From Dokdonella_A sp038237055 (GTDB lineage: Bacteria; Pseudomonadota; Gammaproteobacteria; Xanthomonadales; Rhodanobacteraceae): a DNA stretch of 31,168 bases. The stretch is from NCBI GenBank assembly GCA_038237055.1, contig JBBRZD010000003.1, forward strand, positions 1-31,168, given 5' to 3'. A model generated the notes under the pieces. The model saw only the letters and a program-made list of their open reading frames with translations. It did no database searches and had not been told where the DNA came from. Shown in pieces: positions 13,703-21,832 of the stretch. Position 1 is the first letter of the stretch. Each line of letters opens with the position of its first letter. A program made the translations under genes and the position numbers.

Positions 13703-16606
13703 CTACTGGCTTCTCGGCAGCGACACAGGTCCGAGTTGGCGCAGCAGGTCCGGATCGGGTGTCGGCATCTTTGCCAGCAGGTCAGCTGCCGTTGAGCGTT
13801 CGCGGGCTGCATCCGCCGGACGCTTGCGCGCGTCGGCGATGCGCGCAAGGAGCACATGCGTCGCCGCGAGTCCGCTGATGTCGCCGGGCATGTGTGCGCT
13901 GCGTTCGGCCATCACCTTGTCGGCAAGTTCATGCGCTTCGTCGATACGGCCAAGGCGGAGCAGCGCATCCGCGCGCACGGCGCGCGCGGCCGGCATGCGC
14001 GGGTCGTCGGCAGCATTCATGCGTTCGAGCGCAGCGATTGCGCCGTCGACCTGGGTCAGCGCCTCTTCCGCGTGGCCCGCGCGATTGAGAACGTTCGCGA
14101 ACGACAGATGCACGTAGGCGCCTTCGCGTGCCGGACTCGACGCGGAGTCGGCGATGCGCACCGCACGCCGCCCATGTTCGATCGCGCTGTCGAAGTGGTC
14201 GCGGCGCATCTCCAGTTGCGCGAACGTGTTGAGGTCGCTCATCACGAACGGGTGCTGCTCGCCGACCAGCTTCAGGTGCACGTCGAGTGAGTGGCGCACC
14301 AGCGGCTCTGCTTCGTCGTAGCGGCCGAGCTGTATCAGCACGGTCGCTTCATTGTTGGCGGTGGCGGTGGCGGGCGCGCTGTCGCTTTCGCCGCGCTCAC
14401 GGTAGATCGCGAGCGCTTCATGGAAATAGCGCTCGGCGTCGGCGGGCCGGCGTCGCGTGAAATCGAGCATGCCGAGCGAATTGAGTGTGTTGGCGACGAG
14501 TACGTGGTGGTCGCCGAACGCGGCACGCTGGATCTTCACCGCTTCCTCGAGCGCAGCCTGGCATTCGTCGAGGCGGCCCTGCGCGCGCAAGGCGGCACCG
14601 AGCACCTGCAGGCTTTCGGCGAGCGCGGGGTGATCGTTGCCGAGCCGTTTGCGGCGGATGTCGATCGCCTCGCGCAACGCAGCCTCGGCGTCCTTCGAGC
14701 GACCTTTCTCCGTCAGCGCGACACCATAGTCGTTGAGCATCTGCGCAACGCGCGTGTCTTCCTTTCCATACAAGGCGCGTGCGCCGGCAAGCGCCTGTTC
14801 TGACAGGTGCGCAGATTCATCGAACTGGCCGCGTCGGGCGAGCATGAGAGCCTCGACCTGGTGATCGCGCGCCTGCTCGCCGCGTGCCGACGCGCCGCGG
14901 CCGAGGTCGATCGCCAGCGCGGCGCGGGCGTCGGCGATCGCCTCGTCGAAGCGCCCTTGTTTCTCGCGCAGCAAACCGCGTTCGGCCAGCGCCTGCGAAC
15001 GCAGCTTGGGCTCCGGCTGGAACGCGAGTGCCGCGGCGAGAGCGTGTTCGGATTCATCGAGCTTGCCCAGTTCGCGCTCGGTCACTGCGTACTCGATCTG
15101 CGCGCGGATCGCACTGTCCGACCCCGGCACGACGTCGACAAGCGTGGCGCGCGCAGCTTCGAGCAGATGCTCAGCTTGCGGATACTGTCCCAGTTGTCGG
15201 TACAGCGCGCCGAGTGTGAGCTGCATCTCGCCACGCAGTCGAGGCTGGTCGCCGAGTTCGTGTTCGATGCGTTCGCTGCCGCGGTCGAGCAGCTCGCGCG
15301 CGGTCACGCGTTCGCCGGCCGCGGCGTCGGGTGCCGATGCATCGAATACGCTGGTCAGGAATGCCTGCGCCGAACGCGCCAGGCGTGCTTCGGTAGCAGC
15401 CTTGCGTGCTTGCCAGAGCGCAAGCGCCGAGCCGGCCAAGATCGCACACAGCGCCAGAACACCAAGGCCTGTCGCAATGCGATGGCGACCGACGAAGCGG
15501 CGCAGGCGATAGGCGCTGCTGTCAGCGCGTGCACTGATCGGTCGGCCGCTGCGCCACGCGCGAACATCGCTGGCGAAAGCCTCGACTGTCGTGTAGCGGC
15601 GCAGCGGATCGGCATCGGTCGCGCGCGCGACGATGATGCCTGGATCACCGCGCAGCTCGGATGCCGGAACGGCCAGCCGCGTTGCGGCGTCCGCTTGTGC
15701 CTGCGCACGCACCAGCCACGCTGACACGGCGCTGCCCGTCTGCGCTTCGTCGAAACGCGTGCCGGTGAGCAGCCCGAACAGCAGCACGCCAAGCTGGTAG
15801 ATGTCGGTGGCGGTGGTCGCGACGGCGCCGCTGATCTGCTCAGGCGCGGCATACGCGCGCGAGACGAAACGTCGCTGGGTGACGGTGCGATCGTTGCTGC
15901 CGCCTGGTTCCAGCAGCTTTGCGATACCGAAATCGAGCAGGCGCGCGTGACCGCTGGCATCGACCAGCACGTTGTCGGGCTTGATGTCGCGATGCACGAT
16001 CAGGTTGCGGTGCGCGTGGGCGACGGCCTCGCACAACTGCAGAAAGACGGCGATGCGTGCGTCGAGTTTCGCTTGCGTCTGTGTCACCCATCGTTGCAGC
16101 GTGTCGCCCTCGACATATTCCATGACGAAGTACGGCCGGCCGTCTTGGCTGACGCCACCATCGAGCAGGCGCGCTGTGTGGGGGTGGACCAGGCTGGCGA
16201 GAATCCCGCGTTCGACGCGGAAGCGCGCCAGCACATCGTCGGAATCCATCCCGCGCTTGATCAGCTTGAGCGCGCCTTGCTGCACATAGCCGTCACCGCT
16301 GCGCTCGGCGAGGAATACGGCGCCCATGCCACCGCGACCAATCTCGCGATGGATGGTCCAACCGCCGATCGATGCGCCTTCGGCCGGTTGTGGCTCCTGG
16401 GCCGCTTCAATCAGACGCCCGGCGATTTCGTTCGAGTCGCTGTCGAGCAGGCCTGGCGAACGTTCGTGAAGCAGCGCGCGCACGTCGGCAGCAAGTGTCT
16501 CGTCACCGTCGCACAGCTCCAGCAGTCGTGCAGGCGATGGCGGTGCGCTCGAATCCAGCGCGCTGCGAAGGATGGAAAAAATCTGGCGCTGGCGTTCGAT
16601 CGTCAT
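13703..16606 (-). CDS. Membrane-anchored serine/threonine protein kinase with TPR tail
   Basis: This is a Hanks-type (PknB-like) kinase of 967 residues. An N-terminal helical region (1-80) is followed by the kinase domain at about 83-350. All catalytic elements are present: glycine loop GRGGMG (90-95), Lys114 in ALK, Glu132, catalytic loop HRDIKPDN (205-212), DFG (225-227) and APE (254-256). One membrane segment at about 377-398 leads to an extracytoplasmic half of some 550 residues made of about ten kinesin-light-chain-type TPRs (LGNDHPALAESLQVLGAAL). Such kinases in Xanthomonadales often accompany an ECF sigma factor; none is seen next to this one. Substrates are unknown, and neighbouring secreted proteins are not obvious targets. 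Confidence 0.93.
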   Translation of the reverse strand: MTIERQRQIFSILRSALDSSAPPSPARLLELCDGDETLAADVRALLHERSPGLLDSDSNEIAGRLIEAAQEPQPAEGASIGGWTIHREIGRGGMGAVFLAERSGDGYVQQGALKLIKRGMDSDDVLARFRVERGILASLVHPHTARLLDGGVSQDGRPYFVMEYVEGDTLQRWVTQTQAKLDARIAVFLQLCEAVAHAHRNLIVHRDIKPDNVLVDASGHARLLDFGIAKLLEPGGSNDRTVTQRRFVSRAYAAPEQISGAVATTATDIYQLGVLLFGLLTGTRFDEAQTGSAVSAWLVRAQAQADAATRLAVPASELRGDPGIIVARATDADPLRRYTTVEAFASDVRAWRSGRPISARADSSAYRLRRFVGRHRIATGLGVLALCAILAGSALALWQARKAATEARLARSAQAFLTSVFDASAPDAAAGERVTARELLDRGSERIEHELGDQPRLRGEMQLTLGALYRQLGQYPQAEHLLEAARATLVDVVPGSDSAIRAQIEYAVTERELGKLDESEHALAAALAFQPEPKLRSQALAERGLLREKQGRFDEAIADARAALAIDLGRGASARGEQARDHQVEALMLARRGQFDESAHLSEQALAGARALYGKEDTRVAQMLNDYGVALTEKGRSKDAEAALREAIDIRRKRLGNDHPALAESLQVLGAALRAQGRLDECQAALEEAVKIQRAAFGDHHVLVANTLNSLGMLDFTRRRPADAERYFHEALAIYRERGESDSAPATATANNEATVLIQLGRYDEAEPLVRHSLDVHLKLVGEQHPFVMSDLNTFAQLEMRRDHFDSAIEHGRRAVRIADSASSPAREGAYVHLSFANVLNRAGHAEEALTQVDGAIAALERMNAADDPRMPAARAVRADALLRLGRIDEAHELADKVMAERSAHMPGDISGLAATHVLLARIADARKRPADAARERSTAADLLAKMPTPDPDLLRQLGPVSLPRSQ

Positions 16607-16819
16607 GCATGTACCCGTTATTGCAAGGTGTGCGTCATCTCATCGAAATGCGCGGCGGACAAGGTCAACTGCAGCGCGCGACTCGCCATCTCACTCGAAT
16701 GCGTTGGCAAGGGTATGCGTGTGTAACCGCACTGATTGTTCCATGGAAATACGCAAGAAACGAAAAGAAGGTGACATCGAATTTTTGTGGCGCGCCCAAA
16801 TTGATTCACCGCGGCGTGA
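16607..16819. other. Leader region of the kinase gene
   Basis: These 213 bases lie between the DUF3293 gene and the kinase. The AT content is higher than in the neighbours (about 16740-16800), consistent with a promoter, but no reliable -35/-10 pair or terminator was identified. Confidence 0.3.
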
Positions 16820-17326
16820 CTAGGCTCCGGTTTCAGGCGATGACCATTCGAAGTCTGGGCTATCGATAAGCGTTGGGTGCCATGCGGCGCGATACACGCG
16901 CAAGCGTGCGATGCCTCGTGCTGGTACGACTACGATAGCGTTTTGTTCGTACATGCGCGCGAATGCATCGACGGCTTTCAGCGGAATGCCGGTCACCAGC
17001 ATGCTGGGTTCAAACCAGGACTCATTCGGAGCCGATGCTATGCCTTCGAGAAACCGCGCACCCGCCGTGTACAGCCTTTCGCGCAGATCGGCGAGGCGCT
17101 CGTCGTTCTGCCGATCGGTCAGCTCCTGCGAGTACGGATTGCACGAGGTCATGTAGGCGGCGAAATCGTCCCTGCCGATCCAGTCGATGATCGGACCCGG
17201 TGCGGGCGCATCGATCTGGATCGTGGAGCCGGCATGGTCGGGCAATACGACGCGATAGTGCGTGCGCTGATACGTCGCGAACAGGTCGCGAATTCTGGCA
17301 CTCGTTTCGTCCGGTGCAGCGCTCAT
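16820..17326 (-). CDS. DUF3293 domain protein, coupled to kmo
   Basis: This 168-residue cytoplasmic protein fits the DUF3293 family, whose function is unknown to me. Family-like features are AAYMTSCNPYSQELTDRQNDER (an NPYS followed by a polar helix), a tryptophan-containing WFEPSMLVTGI, and the closing FARMYEQNAIVVVP. The ATG overlaps the kmo stop by four bases (ATGA), so it is translated together with kynurenine 3-monooxygenase. It is the last gene of the kyn operon. A role in the pathway is suggested only by position. Confidence 0.75.
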   Translation of the reverse strand: MSAAPDETSARIRDLFATYQRTHYRVVLPDHAGSTIQIDAPAPGPIIDWIGRDDFAAYMTSCNPYSQELTDRQNDERLADLRERLYTAGARFLEGIASAPNESWFEPSMLVTGIPLKAVDAFARMYEQNAIVVVPARGIARLRVYRAAWHPTLIDSPDFEWSSPETGA

Positions 17327-18762
17327 TCGAGTGAGGTGAGCCGCGACTGGACGAGTGCATCGGCCTGCGCGAGATCGATTTCGGCAATGCTCTGCTTGCC
17401 GTTCGTCAGTTCATGCAGGAGTGCGTCCTGGATCGCGCCGCGCGCAAACGCCTGCGCATACGGTATGCGCGTGAACGTGACCATTGAATAGCGCGGTACG
17501 AAGCGATCCGGGTGGCGTTCGGCCAGCACGCGTCCGAGTTCGCGGCGCAGCAGAAAGGCGGCATCGGCGACCGAGTCGCGCATCTCCACATAGTTTTCCA
17601 ATGCCATCGTCGCGATGGCCTCCGCGTTCGGGCGACGCCGACGTTCGAATTCAGCAAACGCCCACGCGGTGTCGTCGGCATGCGCGTCGAGCAAATCTGC
17701 CAACTCGACCGCATCCTCGAAGCCACAATTCATGCCCTGGCCGTGAAACGGCACGATTGCGTGCGCGGCATCGCCTACGAGCAGCGCGCGCCCTTTCAGA
17801 TGCCAGCGATCGAGGTAGAGCGTGGACAGTACGCCCACCGGATTTGCAGTGAAATCCTGCTCCAGCTGCGGTATCAGCGGCAACGCATCGGCGAAGTCGC
17901 GCTCGAAAAACGCGCGCGCTTCGTCGGCCGTCGATACGGTTGCAAAACTCGGGTCGCCTTGCCAGGGCATGAACAACGTCACGGTGAAGCTGCCTTCCGC
18001 GTTCGGCAGCGCGATGCACATGTAGTTGCCACGTGGCCAGATATGCAGCGCGTTGCGTTCGATCGCGAAGAGCGAAAAGGGGTCAGGTTCATTTTTCCCG
18101 ACTGACGCAGGGTTATCGCTGGGGTGATCGAAAAAATGAACCTGACCCCTTTTGCCCAGCGCCGGAATCTCCAGTTCCTTGTAGCCGTGGCCGAGTTCCT
18201 CGATGCGCTCGCCTAGAGGAGTCTTCGCATTCATCACTGCGCGCAGGGCGGAGCCGGCGCCATCGGCGCCAATCACGGAAGGAGCAACGTGCTCTTGCGC
18301 GATATCGGCACTGTCATCGTGGAAACGCAAAGAGACTTCTTCGTCGCCGAAATCCGCGGCAACGAGGCGGCGATCAAAATGCAGACGGGCGCCGGCTTTC
18401 TGAGCCGCATCGATCAACGCGATATTCAGTTCGCCACGACTGATCGACCAGATCACTTCGCTGTCGTCGCGGCCGTAGCGCAAAAGTTCGGTATGGCCGT
18501 CTCGATGATGCACCATGCGTCCGCGCATCATCACCGCCAGACGCATCACTTCATCGGTGAGACCGGCAATTCGCAAGCCGTGCAGGCCTCGTTCCGCCAA
18601 TGCAAGATTGATCGAACGTCCGCCCGCATAGCCGGCCTTGCGCGGATCTGGCCGACGTTCGAACACGTCGATGGAAAATCCGCGCTGCGCGAGCAGCGTG
18701 GCGAGCAGCGTGCCGACGAGGCCGGCGCCGATGATCGTGACCGGGGGTTTGGAGATGACCAT
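17323..18762 (-). CDS. kmo: Kynurenine 3-monooxygenase with in-frame repeat insertion
   Basis: This FAD-dependent enzyme hydroxylates L-kynurenine to 3-hydroxykynurenine using NADPH and O2. In 479 residues it shows the FAD Rossmann motif GAGLVG (12-17), GGRSINLALAERG, the second FAD motif LLVGDAAHAIVPFHGQGMNC, and the family blocks LHIWPRGNYMCIALPN and GSFTVTLFMPW. The start is the ATG directly before the Rossmann strand; the frame is open to 18909 without homologous sequence. Residues of about 204-230 (KRGQVHFFDHPSDNPASVG and KNEPDPFSL) are foreign: they translate a 79-base palindromic repeat lying between ELEIPALG and FAIERNALHIW. The frame is intact, so the enzyme may still work with an extra surface loop. 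Confidence 0.94.
   Translation of the reverse strand: MVISKPPVTIIGAGLVGTLLATLLAQRGFSIDVFERRPDPRKAGYAGGRSINLALAERGLHGLRIAGLTDEVMRLAVMMRGRMVHHRDGHTELLRYGRDDSEVIWSISRGELNIALIDAAQKAGARLHFDRRLVAADFGDEEVSLRFHDDSADIAQEHVAPSVIGADGAGSALRAVMNAKTPLGERIEELGHGYKELEIPALGKRGQVHFFDHPSDNPASVGKNEPDPFSLFAIERNALHIWPRGNYMCIALPNAEGSFTVTLFMPWQGDPSFATVSTADEARAFFERDFADALPLIPQLEQDFTANPVGVLSTLYLDRWHLKGRALLVGDAAHAIVPFHGQGMNCGFEDAVELADLLDAHADDTAWAFAEFERRRRPNAEAIATMALENYVEMRDSVADAAFLLRRELGRVLAERHPDRFVPRYSMVTFTRIPYAQAFARGAIQDALLHELTNGKQSIAEIDLAQADALVQSRLTSLE
18075..18153. mobile_element. Palindromic miniature repeat inserted in kmo
   Basis: Perfect 22-base inverted repeats (18075-18096 and 18132-18153, core GGGGTCAGGTTCATTTTT) enclose a 35-base centre. 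The type is a dispersed repeat I have seen in many proteobacterial genomes, probably mobilised in trans. No transposase is present and no clear target duplication is visible. Confidence 0.8.
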
Positions 18763-18871
18763 GCACGTTAGCCTTGCTGCCCAAGGATGCGAAGGTGCGC
18801 GATTCGGGGGCGCAATTGCAATCCCCCTTCTTGATTTGTGGTCTATCGCGTTAGTGCTTCGCGCACCCGGA

Positions 18872-20155
18872 TCAGCGCGTAGCGGTCCACTCGCGTACTG
18901 CGCGCACAAACCGAAGGCAGTCGATACGCCGGTTGTACAGCGGCGTAGGCGCAGCGCGAATCACGTCGGGTTCGCGCCAGTCGACGACGATGCCGGATGC
19001 ATGCAGGTGGTCGTATAGCGAGCGACCTGCATCGCGTGGACCTTTCACGCGCAGCGAGAGTTGGCAACCACGGCGCGACGCTTCCTTCGGCGTGACGATG
19101 TCGAGCACATCCGCGACTTGCTCGCGGATCAAGGCTTCAAAATAGGCCGTCAGGGATTCCGATTTCGCGCGCAACGCGCTCATGCCTGCGCGTTGAAAAA
19201 TGGCGAGCGATACGCGCAATGGCGCGAGCGCGAGGATCGGCGGATTGCTTAGTTGCCAGCCGTCTGCACCCGGCGTCGGAGTGAATTCCGGACCCATCCG
19301 AAAGCGCGAAGCCGGGTCGTGGCCCCACCAGCCGGCAAAGCGCGGCAAGTCGGCGCGTGCGTGACGTTCGTGCACGAAGCATCCAGCGACTGCGCCTGGC
19401 CCTGCATTCAGATATTTGTAACTGCACCACACCGCGAAATCGCAGCCGACATCATGCAAGCGCAAATGCAGGTTGCCGACGGCATGGGCCAGGTCGAAGC
19501 CGACCTTGCAGCCTTTTGCATGAGCGGCGGTCGTGATTGCGGCGAGATCGAAAGCCTGGCCGGTCAGGTATTGAACGCCGGGCAACAGAACCAGCGCGAT
19601 GCGTTCGCCATGTTCGTCGATCGCGCGCAGGATCGAATCCTGCGAAATCGTTCCGTTCGCTTCATCGCCTTCGAGCTCGATCCGCGATGTCGCCGGATCG
19701 AAGCCGTGAAAGCGGATTTGCGAGGCGACCGCATGATGATCGGACGGAAACGCGCTCTTCTCGATCAGGATCGCATGACGCTCGACGCTTGGACGATAGA
19801 AACTGACCATCATCAAGTGCAGATTGACGGTCAGCGAATTCATCGCGACAACTTCGTTCGGCAACGCGCCGACCAGCGCCGCGAGGTCTTCGCGCACGAA
19901 TTCGTGGTACGGCATCCAAGGGTGCTTGCCGCGGAAATGCGCCTCAACGCCGAGGCCGTGCCAGTCATCGAGTTCGTCGATCAGTGCCGCCCGCACAGCA
20001 CGTGGCTGCAGGCCGAGCGAGTTGCCGCAGAAGTAAATCTGCTCGGAGCCGTCGGGATTGCGCGGTATCAGGAACTCATCACGAAATGCAGCGAGCGAGT
20101 CGCGCGCATCCAGTTGCAATGCGACGTTCTCATCCATTGAATTCGCGACCGGCAT
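18872..20155 (-). CDS. kynU: Kynureninase
   Basis: This PLP enzyme cleaves 3-hydroxykynurenine (or kynurenine) to 3-hydroxyanthranilate (or anthranilate) and alanine. In 427 residues it has the PLP lysine in CSYKYLNAGPG (Lys247), the cofactor-binding aspartate in GFDLAHAVGN (Asp221), and the family signatures FCGNSLGLQPR and GWWGHDPASRFRM. Length is normal. Its ATG lies one base after the stop of the preceding 174-residue gene; an internal ATG at 20137 is an alternative. It is followed by kmo after 109 bases. Confidence 0.95.
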   Translation of the reverse strand: MPVANSMDENVALQLDARDSLAAFRDEFLIPRNPDGSEQIYFCGNSLGLQPRAVRAALIDELDDWHGLGVEAHFRGKHPWMPYHEFVREDLAALVGALPNEVVAMNSLTVNLHLMMVSFYRPSVERHAILIEKSAFPSDHHAVASQIRFHGFDPATSRIELEGDEANGTISQDSILRAIDEHGERIALVLLPGVQYLTGQAFDLAAITTAAHAKGCKVGFDLAHAVGNLHLRLHDVGCDFAVWCSYKYLNAGPGAVAGCFVHERHARADLPRFAGWWGHDPASRFRMGPEFTPTPGADGWQLSNPPILALAPLRVSLAIFQRAGMSALRAKSESLTAYFEALIREQVADVLDIVTPKEASRRGCQLSLRVKGPRDAGRSLYDHLHASGIVVDWREPDVIRAAPTPLYNRRIDCLRFVRAVREWTATR

Positions 20156-20156
20156 G

Positions 20157-20681
20157 TTATGGCGACAACGAAGCCGTCACGCTATTGCAGGCGCTGTCGA
20201 ATTCGGTGCTCCATTCGGCTGGCGTCTTTTCAAGCAAAGGGCGCTGGCATCGCACGGAGATTGCGAAGCCGCCGGAGCGATGGAAGCTGTCGCGCACGAG
20301 GTACTTGGTCTTGCCGCGCATGACGAAATACTGGTTGATCGCGCCGTTGGTGTTCGATACGTCGAATGCGTAGCCGGCTTGTTCCTTTGCGTGCTGCCGT
20401 TCCTCCAGCACTACGGCGTCAAATTGCTCGGCTGTCTTCATCTGGCGCGACTTCACGGTCACGCTGGCGGAGTCATCGCTACCCTTTGCAGTGGCGTCCG
20501 GCACTTGAAACGCGATGGCCTGCGGATTGCCATCGGACTTCTCCATGACCGCGGTCCAGCCCGGCGGCACGCGAAAATGCACCTGGTCGTCGTTGAGCGT
20601 GTAGTCGGTCTTGTCCTGGGCAATGGCAGCGGAAGCAAACAGGGTAGCGGACAGGCAAAAAAGGCAGGGGATCAGCTTCAC
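20157..20681 (-). CDS. Small exported protein in the kyn operon
   Basis: I do not recognise the family. The 174-residue protein begins at GTG 20681 with a clear signal peptide (VKLIPCLFCLSATLFASAAIA, cleavage before QDKTDY); GGAG lies about seven bases upstream, and a longer frame to 20747 lacks a sensible start. The mature part is mixed alpha/beta (QVHFRVPPGWTAVMEKSDG, SASVTVKSRQMKTAEQFD) with two cysteines (VRCQRP, DSACNS) that could form a disulfide. It lies four bases after the ACMSD gene and one base before kynU, so it is co-transcribed with them. A periplasmic role tied to the pathway is possible but not shown. Confidence 0.8.
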   Translation of the reverse strand: MKLIPCLFCLSATLFASAAIAQDKTDYTLNDDQVHFRVPPGWTAVMEKSDGNPQAIAFQVPDATAKGSDDSASVTVKSRQMKTAEQFDAVVLEERQHAKEQAGYAFDVSNTNGAINQYFVMRGKTKYLVRDSFHRSGGFAISVRCQRPLLEKTPAEWSTEFDSACNSVTASLSP

Positions 20682-20685
20682 AGGT

Positions 20686-21705
20686 TCACTCCGTATCGTT
20701 GGCAAAGCGAGCGTAAGGCAGGCCGAGCCATTCCAGTGCAGTGCCATGGAACAAGCGGGCCTGTTGCGGGGGCGGCAAGCCGAGCGCAGCGATGCCGCTG
20801 CCGGGTTCCTGCTCGCCGAGAGGGAAGGGATAGTCGGTGCCGAGCATCACCGTGTCGAGGCCGACCACGTCGATCAGATAGCGCAAGGCGGCGCTGTCGT
20901 GCACACAGGAATCGAAGTAGAGGCGGCCAAGGTATTCGCGCGGGCCGCGTGCGTTGTCGGTGGCGACAAGGTCCGGGCGCATGCGAAAGCCGTGCTCGAT
21001 GCGGCCGATCGTGTAAGGGAACGAGCCACCGCCGTGCGCGAAACACACTTTCAGTTTCGGCAGGCGTTCCAGCACGCCGCCGAAGATCAGCGAACAGGCG
21101 GCGCGCGATTGCTCGGCCGGCATGCCGACCAGCCAGGGCAGCCAGTATTTGGGCATCGTCGATGCCCCCATCATGTCCCACGGATGCACGAGGATCGAGG
21201 CGCCGAGTTCAGAGGCAGCCTCGAAAAACGGGAACAGTTCCGGCGCGTCGAGATTCCAGTTTTCGCAATGCGAGCCGACCTGGATGCCCGACAGGCCCAG
21301 CTGATCGATGCAGCGTTCCATTTCCTGAATCGCCAGCGTCGGTGCCTGCAACGGTACGGTGCCGATACCGGCATAGTGACGTGGATATTTGCGGCAGATT
21401 TCAGCCGTATGATCGTTCAGATGTCGATGCAGTTCGAGCGCCTGGCTCGGTTTCGCCCAGTACGAAAACAGCACCGGTACGGTCGAGATCACCTGCGCAT
21501 CGACGCCGAATTTGGCGTAGTCGGCAATGCGCACTTCGGGGTCGAAGGCATTCGCCCAGACTTCGCGAAAGAATTTGCCGTCCTTGTAGATGCGATGGCG
21601 GCCTTCGGCCTGGACCATGACCGGAAAGCGGTCGTCGCCGTATTTCTCGGCGAGGTTCGGCCAAGACGGCGGCAATATATGCGCGTGGGTATCGATCTTC
21701 AGCAT
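20686..21705 (-). CDS. 2-amino-3-carboxymuconate-6-semialdehyde decarboxylase (ACMSD)
   Basis: This zinc enzyme of the amidohydrolase superfamily decarboxylates the unstable product of 3-hydroxyanthranilate dioxygenase, diverting it from spontaneous quinolinate formation (NbaD in the 2-nitrobenzoate pathway). In 339 residues it shows the metal motif HAH (His7, His9) in KIDTHAHILPP, a histidine in ILVHPWDMMG, FAHGGGSFPYTIGRIEHG with its catalytic histidine, and the metal aspartate in LGTDYPFPLGE. The ATG at 21705 is chosen because homologues begin directly with this motif; the frame is open to 21768. It is first in a tight set with the exported protein and kynU. Confidence 0.94.
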   Translation of the reverse strand: MLKIDTHAHILPPSWPNLAEKYGDDRFPVMVQAEGRHRIYKDGKFFREVWANAFDPEVRIADYAKFGVDAQVISTVPVLFSYWAKPSQALELHRHLNDHTAEICRKYPRHYAGIGTVPLQAPTLAIQEMERCIDQLGLSGIQVGSHCENWNLDAPELFPFFEAASELGASILVHPWDMMGASTMPKYWLPWLVGMPAEQSRAACSLIFGGVLERLPKLKVCFAHGGGSFPYTIGRIEHGFRMRPDLVATDNARGPREYLGRLYFDSCVHDSAALRYLIDVVGLDTVMLGTDYPFPLGEQEPGSGIAALGLPPPQQARLFHGTALEWLGLPYARFANDTE

Positions 21706-21791
21706 GTCGGCAGAGTTTACCTGCATGCGGGGGCCGTCGCTGCTGATCGGAACCGGGGTTCGCGGCATCGCTGCCGCGTTCCCGGCGGAAA

Positions 21792-21820
21792 CCTTCTCCC
21801 CGCGTTGCGCGGGGGAGAAG
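21792..21820 (-). terminator. Hairpin after the metalloprotease gene
   Basis: CCTTCTCCCCGCG pairs with CGCGGGGGAGAAGG (one bulged G) around a 3-base loop, 13 bases after the stop at 21833; three T residues follow on the minus strand. It would reduce read-through from the protease into the ACMSD gene. The sequence is also of a common dispersed-repeat type. Confidence 0.6.
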
Positions 21821-21832
21821 GAGGTTACTGCA

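Noticed and set aside
18075..18153. Frameshift or pseudogene call for kmo
   Set aside because: The insertion keeps the frame, and all conserved Kmo blocks continue after it, so the gene is called intact with an insertion.
18763..18909. Upstream extension of kmo to 18909
   Set aside because: Homologues begin at the FAD-binding strand, and the extension overlaps the kynU end with low-complexity sequence.
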